Below, piece after piece: positions 51,714-59,720 of a stretch of 64,000 nt of DNA (positions are counted from its first letter, which is position 1; each line of letters starts with the position of its first letter). The translations under genes were made by a program, and so were the position numbers. The stretch spans positions 1-64,000 of the forward strand of contig DATLUC010000137.1 of the NCBI GenBank assembly GCA_035533335.1, given 5' to 3'. The notes beneath the pieces were generated by a model that had not been told where the DNA came from, made no database searches, and saw nothing but the letters and a program-made list of their open reading frames with translations. The stretch is from DATKSS01 sp035533335 (GTDB taxonomy: Bacteria; Chloroflexota; Dormibacteria; Dormibacterales; Dormibacteraceae).

Positions 51714-52844
51714 ATGGCGGTTGATCAATCTCGGGGCCTGGGTCAACTGATCGACATCTTCCGGGTGCGGGAGTACTTCGACGGTCTGACCGAGATTCGG
51801 GATCTCGCAAGAAGGTTGCGTGAAGATGCCGGGTTTGCAGGGTCCCTGCGCCGGGCCCTGGTTCGGCTGCCGATTGATCCAAAGCCGGCCCTGCCTGCCG
51901 GGCCACTGTGGCCCAACACGACCGCAAGAGCGCCGGTCCACGGGATGCGCCTTGGCATCGTGGCCAGCGGAGGCAGCGGCGCGCTGGCATGTCTGGTTGG
52001 AATGCTGCAGGCGTGCCAGGAGCTGGGCGTCCGTCCCCGGGCCATGTCATTCGCCTCCGGGGCCGCCCTTTTCGGGTACCCGGTCGCCGCGGGCAAGAGC
52101 CCGGATGAGGTGGCCGCGTTCGTGCTTCAAGCCGAACCCACGGCCTGGGTGGACGCCAACTGGCGCGGACTGGCCGGCATCCTGCCCTCCCAGGGACGAG
52201 GCTTTTCCGGGATCATCAAAGGATCCAGGCTGGAGGCCGCGTACGCGGAATTCCTGGGCGACGTCAGGCTCGGCGACCTTCGCATCCCGACCTACGCCCC
52301 GGTGTGGAACATCGAGCACAACCGCCTCGAGTACATCGGCCCGTCCACATACCCGGATCTGAAGGTCTCCCGCGCCATCCGGATGTCGGTGTCCCTTCCC
52401 CTGTTCGTCGATCCGGTGCCCTGGCGTGGCGGGCACTGGTGCGATGGGGGCATCGTCGACATCTTCCCGGTTCATCCGATACTCGACCTGGTCCCAACCT
52501 GCGACGTAGTGCTGGGAGTCAACTGCTTCTACCCACCGGGTTTCGAGGGCGAGGACGCGAGCGGTTGGCAGAAAAGGCGCTGGAGCATCCTCGACGTCGC
52601 AGACCAGGTGGTCACCGCCCAGCACGTCCAGCTAGCCCGTGAAAACCTCCGACGGTTGCGGGCCGAGGTCGGCACACTGATGATGATCGACCCGGTCCCC
52701 TATGAGCTGGTGCGGCGGGCAGGGTTCTATGCACAGTTCCTCGATCACTCCCAGTGGCCAGAGTTCATGCGAGCCGGACGCCGGGCGGCCCTCCTCGCGT
52801 TGAGGCGCCACCTCGCTCGGGAACGCCGAACCAAAGCGGCTTAG
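51714..52844 (+). CDS. Patatin-like phospholipase
   Basis: The 376-residue protein has the patatin oxyanion loop ASGGSGALAC, the nucleophile region MSFASGAALFG (Ser), and the dyad Asp in HWCDGGIVDIF. The N-terminal about 75 residues are helical. It hydrolyses acyl groups from phospholipids or glycolipids. The start is uncertain: the frame is open from 51591, but the extra segment looks non-coding, so ATG 51714 is preferred. A lipase gene follows 42 bp downstream. Confidence 0.85.
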   Translation: MAVDQSRGLGQLIDIFRVREYFDGLTEIRDLARRLREDAGFAGSLRRALVRLPIDPKPALPAGPLWPNTTARAPVHGMRLGIVASGGSGALACLVGMLQACQELGVRPRAMSFASGAALFGYPVAAGKSPDEVAAFVLQAEPTAWVDANWRGLAGILPSQGRGFSGIIKGSRLEAAYAEFLGDVRLGDLRIPTYAPVWNIEHNRLEYIGPSTYPDLKVSRAIRMSVSLPLFVDPVPWRGGHWCDGGIVDIFPVHPILDLVPTCDVVLGVNCFYPPGFEGEDASGWQKRRWSILDVADQVVTAQHVQLARENLRRLRAEVGTLMMIDPVPYELVRRAGFYAQFLDHSQWPEFMRAGRRAALLALRRHLARERRTKAA

Positions 52845-52886
52845 AACGTCCGACCGCCGGGTCACCGGCGCAGAATCTTGCGAGCC

Positions 52887-54119
52887 ATGGCCAACGAGCT
52901 GAGCGCTCTCGTCGAAGTTGGTGGTGACGCATTCGACAGGCTGATCATCGGCACCACCGAGTCGCTGCACAATTCCGTGGCCGGCCGCGTCTTTGGGAGC
53001 ATCGGGCCCTTGGCAGCTCCTTCACGCTATGTCCACGATCGGGCCGCAGCCGTCGCGTACGGGGCGGTGCGAAAAGTGAGCGGAGCCGTGACCTCCGTTT
53101 CTTCTTTCTCGGTCCGGGTGCTCACGGGCGGGGACTGCCGCCCGCTGACCTCCACCCGGCGTGGTCGCGCCGCGGTCAGCGCTCTGAACGGTTTCATCGG
53201 GGATGCCCTGGAAAAGCAGGGGAACGAGCTTGCGATTTCGATGGCAGTTCGCTGCAATGGCGCTGATGTGCCGTGCGAGCCCGACGCGCTGCGACATGCT
53301 ATCCGCCGTCCCAACGGCCGGCTGGCCGTGTTCCTGCACGGTCTCAGCGAGACCGAGGAACGATGGCGGCGCCCGAGGCGTGGCCGCCTTGACTTTGGAG
53401 CCCAGCTCAGGCGCGACCTCGGCCTCACGCCCGTTTACATCCGTTACAACTCGGGCCTGCACATCAGCGAGAACGGACATCGCCTGGCCGGCCTGCTCGA
53501 GAACCTGGTCGACTCGTGGCCGGTGGCGGTCGAGGAGATCGTCCTGATCGGACACTCGATGGGGGGCCTGGTCGCGCGATCGGCGTGCCATGCGGCTCGG
53601 ACCGGCGGACTCAGGTGGCCGTCCACGGCACGGCACCTGGTTGCTCTCGGGTCGCCACACACCGGCGTTCCGCTCGAGAAATCCGTGCACGCCGCAGCGT
53701 GGGCGCTTCGCGCGGTGCCGGAAACCAGGCCGCTGGCACGCATCCTGGACATGCGCAGCGCGGGCATCCGCGACCTGCGTTTCGGATACCTCGTGGACGA
53801 TGACTGGCGCGGCGAGGATCCCGGCCGGCTGATGCATGACCACCGCAGTGATGTCCCTTCACTGCCTGGCTGCGCGCAGACGTTCATCACGGCGACACTG
53901 ACGCGAAATGCCGCTCACCCGCTGGGCTGGCTGGGCGGCGACCTGCTCGTCCGGACCGAGAGCGCGGCAGGGCACAGGGCTGACGGCTCGGTGGCGGTGC
54001 GTGCGGACAGGGTCGTCCATGTCGGGGCGATGAGCCACTTCGACCTGCTGGACCATCCCCTCGTCTACGCGCAAATCAGGCAGACCCTGGCTCGAGATCC
54101 ACGCATCGCCCTGAGGTGA
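52887..54119 (+). CDS. PGAP1-like alpha/beta hydrolase (lipase)
   Basis: The 410-residue protein has a helical N-terminal third, then LAVFLHGLSETEERW, the nucleophile elbow VLIGHSMGGLVARSA, and LGSPHTGVPLEK. The late His is in VGAMSHFDLLDHP. The catalytic Ser and His are clear, and the Asp probably lies in between. No signal peptide is seen. It is probably co-transcribed with the upstream patatin and acts on lipids. Confidence 0.85.
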   Translation: MANELSALVEVGGDAFDRLIIGTTESLHNSVAGRVFGSIGPLAAPSRYVHDRAAAVAYGAVRKVSGAVTSVSSFSVRVLTGGDCRPLTSTRRGRAAVSALNGFIGDALEKQGNELAISMAVRCNGADVPCEPDALRHAIRRPNGRLAVFLHGLSETEERWRRPRRGRLDFGAQLRRDLGLTPVYIRYNSGLHISENGHRLAGLLENLVDSWPVAVEEIVLIGHSMGGLVARSACHAARTGGLRWPSTARHLVALGSPHTGVPLEKSVHAAAWALRAVPETRPLARILDMRSAGIRDLRFGYLVDDDWRGEDPGRLMHDHRSDVPSLPGCAQTFITATLTRNAAHPLGWLGGDLLVRTESAAGHRADGSVAVRADRVVHVGAMSHFDLLDHPLVYAQIRQTLARDPRIALR

Positions 54120-54162
54120 GTCCAAACCGGGCAAGCCGCCGGCGCAGTTCCGGGCTTAGCGC

Positions 54163-55443
54163 CTAGCGGCCCCAAGGCTCGTCCGGGTGCCCGGTGTTCC
54201 CGAAGGCGATGCGGTCCCGCACGACGCGAGCGCGGCCGAGCAGCCGCGACCGCTGCACCGCGTCCTCCCCGAATCGATCGCGGATGGCATCCAGCGCCGC
54301 CTCCAGGCGCTCGTTGCGAGGCGCCTGGCCAAAGAGGTCGAGCTGGCCGGCGTCGTTCTCGCTCAACCCGGCCAGGCCAACGCCGAGGGTGCCGACCGAG
54401 CGCCGCGGATCCCGGGCCGCCATCAGCTTCAGGGCGGCCTGGTAGATCTCATCCCCGGTGGCGATCGGCCGGGCCAGCGTCGCTTGCCGCGAGAAGTGGC
54501 CCGCCTCGGGCCGGTAGACCACCCCGACCGAGACCACGCTGCCGCGCCGCCCCGCCGCCCGGAGGCGCCGGCCGACCATGTCCGACAGGCGCATCAAAAG
54601 CTCCTCGAGCTCCGCCTGGGAGCTGGTCGCGCGTGCCAGCACGTGCGAGTGGCTGTAGCTCTTGCGTCTCGCGCTTTCGAAGCTGCCCACCTCGAATCCT
54701 CTCAGCCGCCTGCCCCAGCCCGACGCCACCGGGGCGTGCATCCCGGAGAGCCTCAACTGCTCGCCTGTCGCGCGCAAGAACTCCATCGGCGTGGTGATGC
54801 CCGCTTTGAGCAGCCGCGTCGCGCTGGCTTCGGCGATGCCCGACAGGTCTGTGAGCTTGAGCCGCTCAAACACAGAGACCAGGTTCGCGTGGTCGATCCG
54901 CTGAAGGCCATCCCGCTTGTCCAGGTTCGACGCTTGCTTGGCCATCCAGATCGACGTCGAGACGCCGACGGAGCAGGTGACGCACTCGCCGATCTCCTCG
55001 CGGATCGCCCTCTTGATGGCGCGACCCACGCCCTCCGGCCCGAGCTTCACGAGGTTCGGCGTCCCGACGAGATTCACCGACGCCTCGTCGATCGACATCC
55101 GGAGCACGTCGGGGCTGTGGCGCTCCATGATCCCGATCAGCAGGTCCGACGCCGCCCGGTACAGCGGAGGGTTGGGCTCCCGCACGACGACCTTCGGAAA
55201 CAGCGCCTTGGCTTCGTAAACGCGCATCCCGGTCTTGATGCCGAGGTCGCGAGCCTCCCTCGACGAGGAAACGATCGTGGCGGCGTCGGTGGCGTACGCC
55301 GCGATCGCCAGCGGCCGACCCCGTAGCGCCGGTTCGTGCTGCTGCTCGATCGAGGCGAAGGCGCAGTTGAGGTCGATCACCAGCGTGGTCGGATCGGCGG
55401 TGTTGAGGCCGAGCTCGACCGCTTCGCTGGAGGGGGCGGGCAT
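54163..55443 (-). CDS. Y-family DNA polymerase (DinB/ImuB group)
   Basis: The 426-residue protein has LVIDLNCAFASIEQQ (metal Asp with an aromatic steric gate), VRMSIDEASVN-like LRMSIDEASVN (catalytic Asp-Glu), and a helix-hairpin-helix FERLKLTDLSGIAEASATRLLKAG, followed by a little-finger domain. The dyad is intact, so it is likely active and not an ImuB-type remnant. The C-terminal LDLFGQ is a plausible sliding-clamp motif. It performs translesion synthesis. No LexA-type box was identified upstream. Confidence 0.92.
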   Translation of the reverse strand: MPAPSSEAVELGLNTADPTTLVIDLNCAFASIEQQHEPALRGRPLAIAAYATDAATIVSSSREARDLGIKTGMRVYEAKALFPKVVVREPNPPLYRAASDLLIGIMERHSPDVLRMSIDEASVNLVGTPNLVKLGPEGVGRAIKRAIREEIGECVTCSVGVSTSIWMAKQASNLDKRDGLQRIDHANLVSVFERLKLTDLSGIAEASATRLLKAGITTPMEFLRATGEQLRLSGMHAPVASGWGRRLRGFEVGSFESARRKSYSHSHVLARATSSQAELEELLMRLSDMVGRRLRAAGRRGSVVSVGVVYRPEAGHFSRQATLARPIATGDEIYQAALKLMAARDPRRSVGTLGVGLAGLSENDAGQLDLFGQAPRNERLEAALDAIRDRFGEDAVQRSRLLGRARVVRDRIAFGNTGHPDEPWGR

Positions 55444-55544
55444 GGCGAGCAAATGTTCGCACCTGGGGGCGCCGCCCGCAAGCCCCGCGAGGCCAGTTCG
55501 GCCGATGATTGTCGTCCTGCCGGCTCGCGGCTGACTGAAGGGGA

Positions 55545-56645
55545 TTGATGCGCGCTTCACGGATGCTGATGGCGGTCGACCTGCACGCAGCGGGGGAGCC
55601 CGGCCGGGTGATCCTGGGCGGCGTCCCGGACGTGCCTGGAGACACCATGTTCGCCAAGCGGCTGTACTTCGAGTCGCACCTGGACGGAATCCGCAAGCTC
55701 ATGCTGCGAGAGCCGCGCGGGTACCCCGGCCTTTGCTGCAACGTGGTCCTTCCGCCCACCGACCGGCGCGCCGCCGCCGGGTTCGTGATCATGGAGCAGA
55801 CGGAGTACCCGCCGATGTCGGGCAGCAACATCATCTGCACGGCGACCGCACTGCTCGAGATGGGCGTGATCCCGGCGACCGAGCCCACGACACAGTTCGT
55901 GCTGGAGGCGCCCGCGGGGCTGGTCGCGATCACGGCCGCCGTCGAAGGCGGCAGGTGCCGGTCGATCACCTTCGAGAACGTCCCGGCCTTCGCCGTTCAC
56001 ATCGACGCCCCGGTGGAGGTGCCCGGCCTGGGGACGGTCATGGTCGATGTCGCCTACGGCGGCATGTTCTACGCCATCGTCGAGGCTGCGCCCCTGGGCT
56101 TTCGGATCAGCCCCGACGAGGGTCGCGACCTGGTGCGGGTGGGGGAGACGGTCAAAGCAGCCGCCCGCGAGCAGCTCCCGGTCACCCATCCCGAGAACCC
56201 GGCCGTCAGCAGTATCTCGATCATGGAGTTCATCGGCCCATCGACCGGTGGCGGCCACGCGAAGAACACGGTCGTGATCTCCAGCGGTCCCTTCGACGCC
56301 ACGCGGCCCGAAACATGGACCGGGATCCTGGACCGCTCACCTTGCGGCACCGGGACGTGCGCCCGGATGGCCGTCATGCACGCCAGAAAGCAGCTACGGC
56401 TGGGCGAGGATTTCGTGCACGAAGGCATCCTGGGCACGACGTTCACCGGCCGGCTCGTGCGCGAAACCTCGGTCGGTCCGTACCCGGCCGTCGTACCCAC
56501 CATCACGGGCTCGGCTTACATCTACGCGATTGCCAACTACGTGCTCGACCCCGACGATCCCTTTCCCGAAGGATTCACGGTCGGCGACATCTGGAGCGCC
56601 CAAAAAGAACCGCGAGCCGGGAACCGGCCTAAGCTGGGTTCATGA
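55545..56645 (+). CDS. Proline racemase family enzyme (Ser/Cys active site)
   Basis: The 366-residue protein is clearly of this family (HAAGEPGRVILGG, RGYPGLCCNVVLP, DRSPCGTGTCARMAVM). The first catalytic position reads MSGSN instead of MCGH, so Ser replaces Cys, while the second Cys is kept. Cys-Cys gives racemase or epimerase, and Cys-Thr gives 3-hydroxyproline dehydratase. Ser-Cys members are variable, often 4-hydroxyproline epimerase or bifunctional. It may serve collagen-derived hydroxyproline use. The stop overlaps the next gene (ATGA). Confidence 0.9.
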   Translation: MMRASRMLMAVDLHAAGEPGRVILGGVPDVPGDTMFAKRLYFESHLDGIRKLMLREPRGYPGLCCNVVLPPTDRRAAAGFVIMEQTEYPPMSGSNIICTATALLEMGVIPATEPTTQFVLEAPAGLVAITAAVEGGRCRSITFENVPAFAVHIDAPVEVPGLGTVMVDVAYGGMFYAIVEAAPLGFRISPDEGRDLVRVGETVKAAAREQLPVTHPENPAVSSISIMEFIGPSTGGGHAKNTVVISSGPFDATRPETWTGILDRSPCGTGTCARMAVMHARKQLRLGEDFVHEGILGTTFTGRLVRETSVGPYPAVVPTITGSAYIYAIANYVLDPDDPFPEGFTVGDIWSAQKEPRAGNRPKLGS

Positions 56646-56893
56646 GTAGAGGATTCAGGAACGCCGATGCGACCCAGGATATGAGCGATAAGGTGACGCT
56701 CGGCACCATCGAGGAGATTCTCGAGCTAGACCGTGAGCAGGAACAGCACGCTGCCGAAAGGGCCGCCCACGGCGCCTATGGGAAGTGCGAGGACTGCGGC
56801 AAGGACATCGGCGCGATGAGGCTCGAGGCGCTGCCTACCTCGACGCGATGCATGAGATGCCAGCACCAGTGGGAGCAGTCGAACCGCATCTGA
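56642..56893 (+). CDS. DksA/TraR C4-type zinc finger protein
   Basis: An 83-residue protein. A short N-terminal helix (EEILELDREQEQHAAERAAHG) is followed by CEDCGKDIGAMRLEALPTSTRCMRC, the TraR/DksA zinc finger. It lacks the long coiled coil with the DxxA tip, so RNA polymerase control is uncertain. Overlap with the racemase gene implies co-translation. Confidence 0.88.
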   Translation: MSRGFRNADATQDMSDKVTLGTIEEILELDREQEQHAAERAAHGAYGKCEDCGKDIGAMRLEALPTSTRCMRCQHQWEQSNRI

Positions 56894-56902
56894 GACGTTA
56901 GG

Positions 56903-57409
56903 TCAGCGGTCTCGATCTCGCTCCGACATCTCGTCGATGCAGACCGCCGACGCCAGCAGCAGGACCTCGTCCTGGCCAGGGGCGATCGCGATGCCGTACG
57001 TCTCGAGCACCGTGAACCAGCGTTTCGAGATCGTTGCGATGACCTGCCCGCCGTCAGAGATCTCGTATTCGTGATTCAAGATGTCGCCCTGGGCCTCCAG
57101 GACGGGGCCGTTCTGAACATGGATCGAGTAGTGCTGGCGGATAAGTGTGAAGAGGGCTTTTTTGACGGTGGCCCAAACCTGGCCGCCTCGCTCGATGTTC
57201 ATGGTCGGTTGGATCGCGAGCAGCTTGGCCTGGATGACGGCGAGAGCCGTCCCGCCGGCGTCCTGGAGCTCGAAGGTCTCCCTGATGTGCAGTACCTTCC
57301 CGTCTACCTTGTAGACCTGCTCGCCTCGGTCGTTCTCGATCCAGAAGTCCTCGCCGATCGAGAAGAGCTTGCGGCGGAGCTGGTAACGGGTCCAGGTGTC
57401 GACGCTCAT
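56903..57409 (-). CDS. LURP-one-related (Tubby-like) protein
   Basis: The 168-residue protein has RRKLFSIGEDFWIENDRGEQVYKVDGKVLHIRETFELQD and VIATISKRWFTVLETYGIAIAPGQDEVLLLASAVCIDEM, the LOR beta-barrel with its central C-terminal hydrophobic helix. The fold is widespread, probably lipid- or membrane-associated, with no defined bacterial role. The ribosome site GGAGATGACCC is just before the ATG. Confidence 0.9.
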   Translation of the reverse strand: MSVDTWTRYQLRRKLFSIGEDFWIENDRGEQVYKVDGKVLHIRETFELQDAGGTALAVIQAKLLAIQPTMNIERGGQVWATVKKALFTLIRQHYSIHVQNGPVLEAQGDILNHEYEISDGGQVIATISKRWFTVLETYGIAIAPGQDEVLLLASAVCIDEMSERDRDR

Positions 57410-57532
57410 GGGTCATCTCCTAGTGCGAATCGGTGGCGGCTACTCTGATGATCGCTGAGCGGTGCCCGTCGCGGGTGCGACAAACGGATGACGGTCACAT
57501 GCGCGCGGGTCGCGCCAGGAGGAGGCAAGAGC

Positions 57533-57994
57533 ATGGATGACATCGAGGCGCTGCGGCGCCGCACGAAACAAGCGCGTGAGCGTTTCAGAGCCCTGCCCGC
57601 TTCAGCGCCGGACCGTCAGGGACCGCCCGATCCCAAAAGTGGCGAGCGATGGGATCGCTACAACATCCTCGGACATGTCGCCGAGGTTCTTCCTTTCTGG
57701 GTCGCCCAGCTCGAGATCGCGATGGACGGTGAGCCGTTCGGCCGGCTCCCGGGTTCGACCGAAAGGCAGCGGGCGGTCGACCAGGGGCGCGACGTGGGCG
57801 AGACGGCACTGCGCGAACGGATCGATTCGGGGTTCGAGGCTTTGCAGAGATTCCTGGATCGCCTCGAGTCGAGCGACCTCGACCACAAAGTCACCATGCG
57901 TGGTCGCGGCGAGGAGACGGTCGGGTGGGCGATGGAAAATCTCCTGGTCGGCCACGCCGAGGAGCACTGCAACCAGCTGACCGAGCTGAGCTAG
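57533..57994 (+). CDS. DinB superfamily four-helix protein
   Basis: A 153-residue helical bundle, with a metal site probably made by His in LGHVAEV and by the HAEEHCNQ motif near the C-terminus, as in DinB/YfiT proteins. Relatives are bacillithiol or mycothiol S-transferases or damage-inducible proteins. AGGAGGAGG at 57517-57524 before ATG 57533 fixes the start. It converges on the Xre-TPR gene with a 4-bp overlap. Confidence 0.78.
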   Translation: MDDIEALRRRTKQARERFRALPASAPDRQGPPDPKSGERWDRYNILGHVAEVLPFWVAQLEIAMDGEPFGRLPGSTERQRAVDQGRDVGETALRERIDSGFEALQRFLDRLESSDLDHKVTMRGRGEETVGWAMENLLVGHAEEHCNQLTELS

Positions 57995-59367
57995 TGCGCG
58001 TCAGCCCGAGAGCGTGCGCGTTTCGCGGCGCCGCTCAACGCGAGGCCGGCCGTGTCGAGCTTGCCAAGCTGCGCGGCTTGCCGCCAATGCCTTACCGATG
58101 CCTCGGTGTCGTGGCGCGCGTCCAGCAGCGTGGCGTAGTCGATATGCAGGTCTCGAAGCCGGTCGGGCATGCCGACCGTCTCCAGGATGCCGATCGCGAT
58201 CCCGAACTCCTCGTCCGCCGCCCTGCGATCGCCTTCTCGCTCCGCCAGCTGGCCGAACAGCGTATGCGCTTCGGCCCGCACGAGGTTTTCACCAGTTGCC
58301 TCGCCGCAGTCGAGAGCCTGGTTCATGTATCGCCGAGCCGCCTGGAGGTCGCCCGTTAGCAGACTCAGGTGAGCGAGGTTGTTGAGGGTGAATCCGCGTC
58401 CCCTTCGATCTAGCTTCACCTCTTCCGATCCCCCTAGAGCCGCCAGGAGGTGCTGCTCAGCCGAATCTAGCTGACCCTGGCGAAGAAGGAAGAACCCAAG
58501 GTCGTTCTCGACTCGATACAAGGCACTCGGGTCTGACTCGATCCCATACAGCGCGAGCGCTCTCTCGAAATGGCGCCGAGCTTCGGTCGGCTTGAGCATC
58601 CGCTCGTACACCGCCCCGAGACCGTGGTGCATCTTGGCTTCCAACAGCATGTCTTTGACCGCCCCGGCGGCCTCGACCGCTGACTCGTAATAACGCGCCG
58701 CCTGGGCCCATGAATGCGCCACCACGTGGAGATTCGCGATGTGGCCCAGGATGCGTGCTTCGGTCAGCGCGGGCTTGGGATCGAGCTTCCGGCACCGCTC
58801 GAGAGCCTCTTCGGTCAGGCGCAGTGCCATTGGATCTTCGAGCAGGCCGAGGGCGGCCGCCTCCCAGTCCAGCGCCTCGACTGCCATCGCCTCGTCGCCA
58901 CATCGTTCGAAGTGCTGACGAGCGCTTGTTAAGTGCGGCAATGCCTCTTCAGGCCAGACCAGGCGGCAGTAGGCCTGGCCGAGCTGGAACCTCACGAGCG
59001 CTGCGTCGTCGGCGCTGGTAGGTTGCTCCATGAGCTCCTTCGCGAGCACGAGGACTGCCTCGAAATCACGCGTCGCGATGAGGCGCTCGAGCTGGATGAG
59101 CTCATCCGGCAGCTCGCTGTACCTGGCCCCGCTTTCAGGAACGAGAAGGAAGTAGTTGATAGGGAACCGCGTCTGGCGCGAGATCAGTCGCAGGGTTTCC
59201 ATCGACGGCTTGGTCCGGCCGGTCTCGATGTAGAGGATCGCGGTGCGGCTCACCTCCCCCGCGGCGACCTGGGCCAGGCTCAGGCCGGCCTTTTTCCTCG
59301 CCTGTCGAACCGAACCGTCACGGATGGCTACCCCGAGCCGCCTGCCACGGTATTTACTGTCGAGCAT
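57991..59367 (-). CDS. Xre-type HTH regulator with TPR domain (RRNPP-like)
   Basis: The 458-residue protein has an N-terminal helix-turn-helix (about 18-75; RQARKKAGLSLAQVAAGEVSRTAILYIETGRTKPSMETLRLIS) and about nine TPR-type helical pairs (about 90-440; FQLGQAYCRLVWPEEAL, NLHVVAHSWAQAARYYESA, LTGDLQAARRYMNQAL). This domain order is that of Rgg/PlcR/NprR-type regulators whose TPR groove binds exported peptides. A 31-codon secreted peptide is encoded directly upstream. The start codon lies in a long inverted repeat without a Shine-Dalgarno sequence, so initiation may be regulated. Confidence 0.88.
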   Translation of the reverse strand: MLDSKYRGRRLGVAIRDGSVRQARKKAGLSLAQVAAGEVSRTAILYIETGRTKPSMETLRLISRQTRFPINYFLLVPESGARYSELPDELIQLERLIATRDFEAVLVLAKELMEQPTSADDAALVRFQLGQAYCRLVWPEEALPHLTSARQHFERCGDEAMAVEALDWEAAALGLLEDPMALRLTEEALERCRKLDPKPALTEARILGHIANLHVVAHSWAQAARYYESAVEAAGAVKDMLLEAKMHHGLGAVYERMLKPTEARRHFERALALYGIESDPSALYRVENDLGFFLLRQGQLDSAEQHLLAALGGSEEVKLDRRGRGFTLNNLAHLSLLTGDLQAARRYMNQALDCGEATGENLVRAEAHTLFGQLAEREGDRRAADEEFGIAIGILETVGMPDRLRDLHIDYATLLDARHDTEASVRHWRQAAQLGKLDTAGLALSGAAKRARSRADAH

Positions 59368-59397
59368 TGGCGGAAGTTTACCGCCAAGCTCGACAGT
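59356..59397 (-). promoter_or_regulatory. Long hairpin covering the Xre-TPR start codon
   Basis: In mRNA sense ACUGUCGAGC (59397-59388) and UUGGCGG (59387-59381) pair with CCGCCAA (59373-59367) and GCUCGACAGU (59365-59356), with a 7-nt loop and one bulged U. That is 17 base pairs. The AUG (59367-59365) is in the 3' arm. No U-tract follows, so translation control or an operator is likelier than a terminator. Confidence 0.75.
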
Positions 59398-59422
59398 TCG
59401 CTCGACTAATTAACAGTTGGCT

Positions 59423-59518
59423 TTACGGGGTCGGACCGATGTAGTCAGCCAGAGCCGGAAGCATCGTCACGGCCATAACCACGAAAGTCAAAACGGCGGA
59501 CAGGATCAATTTGCGCAT
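59423..59518 (-). CDS. Small secreted peptide, candidate signal for the Xre-TPR regulator
   Basis: A 31-residue peptide with a perfect AGGAGG (59526-59531) 7 nt before the ATG. MRKLILSAVLTF begins a signal sequence with a hydrophobic core, ending PALA at residues 21-24. Signal peptidase cleavage there would release the heptapeptide DYIGPTP. PapR and Phr pheromones are made as such short precursors next to their TPR receptors. It lies 55 bp upstream of the regulator gene on the same strand. A peptide too short for normal gene finders, its function is inference from the context. Confidence 0.7.
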   Translation of the reverse strand: MRKLILSAVLTFVVMAVTMLPALADYIGPTP

Positions 59519-59560
59519 GCTGAATCCTCCTCAGGAAGTTGATGTCATCGAGTCTCCGGT

Positions 59561-59582
59561 GAGTTGACACCGATGTCAACTC
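59561..59582. promoter_or_regulatory. Perfect inverted repeat upstream of the peptide gene
   Basis: GAGTTGACA (59561-59569), a four-base spacer CCGA, and TGTCAACTC (59574-59582) form a perfect 9-bp inverted repeat, 43 bp before the peptide start. It is a plausible binding site for the dimeric Xre-TPR protein, which would put the peptide gene under its receptor's control. Confidence 0.7.
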
Positions 59583-59720
59583 ACGCGAAGTAGCCGTTTT
59601 CGGCGTTTCATGGGCGAATACGCTCGAAGCGACCCTCAGAACGGCTCGGTCATGGAGTCATGTGCCTCGGCGAGGCTGTCCGACCGGCCTGAGCCGGGCG
59701 ATCTCAGGAGGTCGGGAGGG

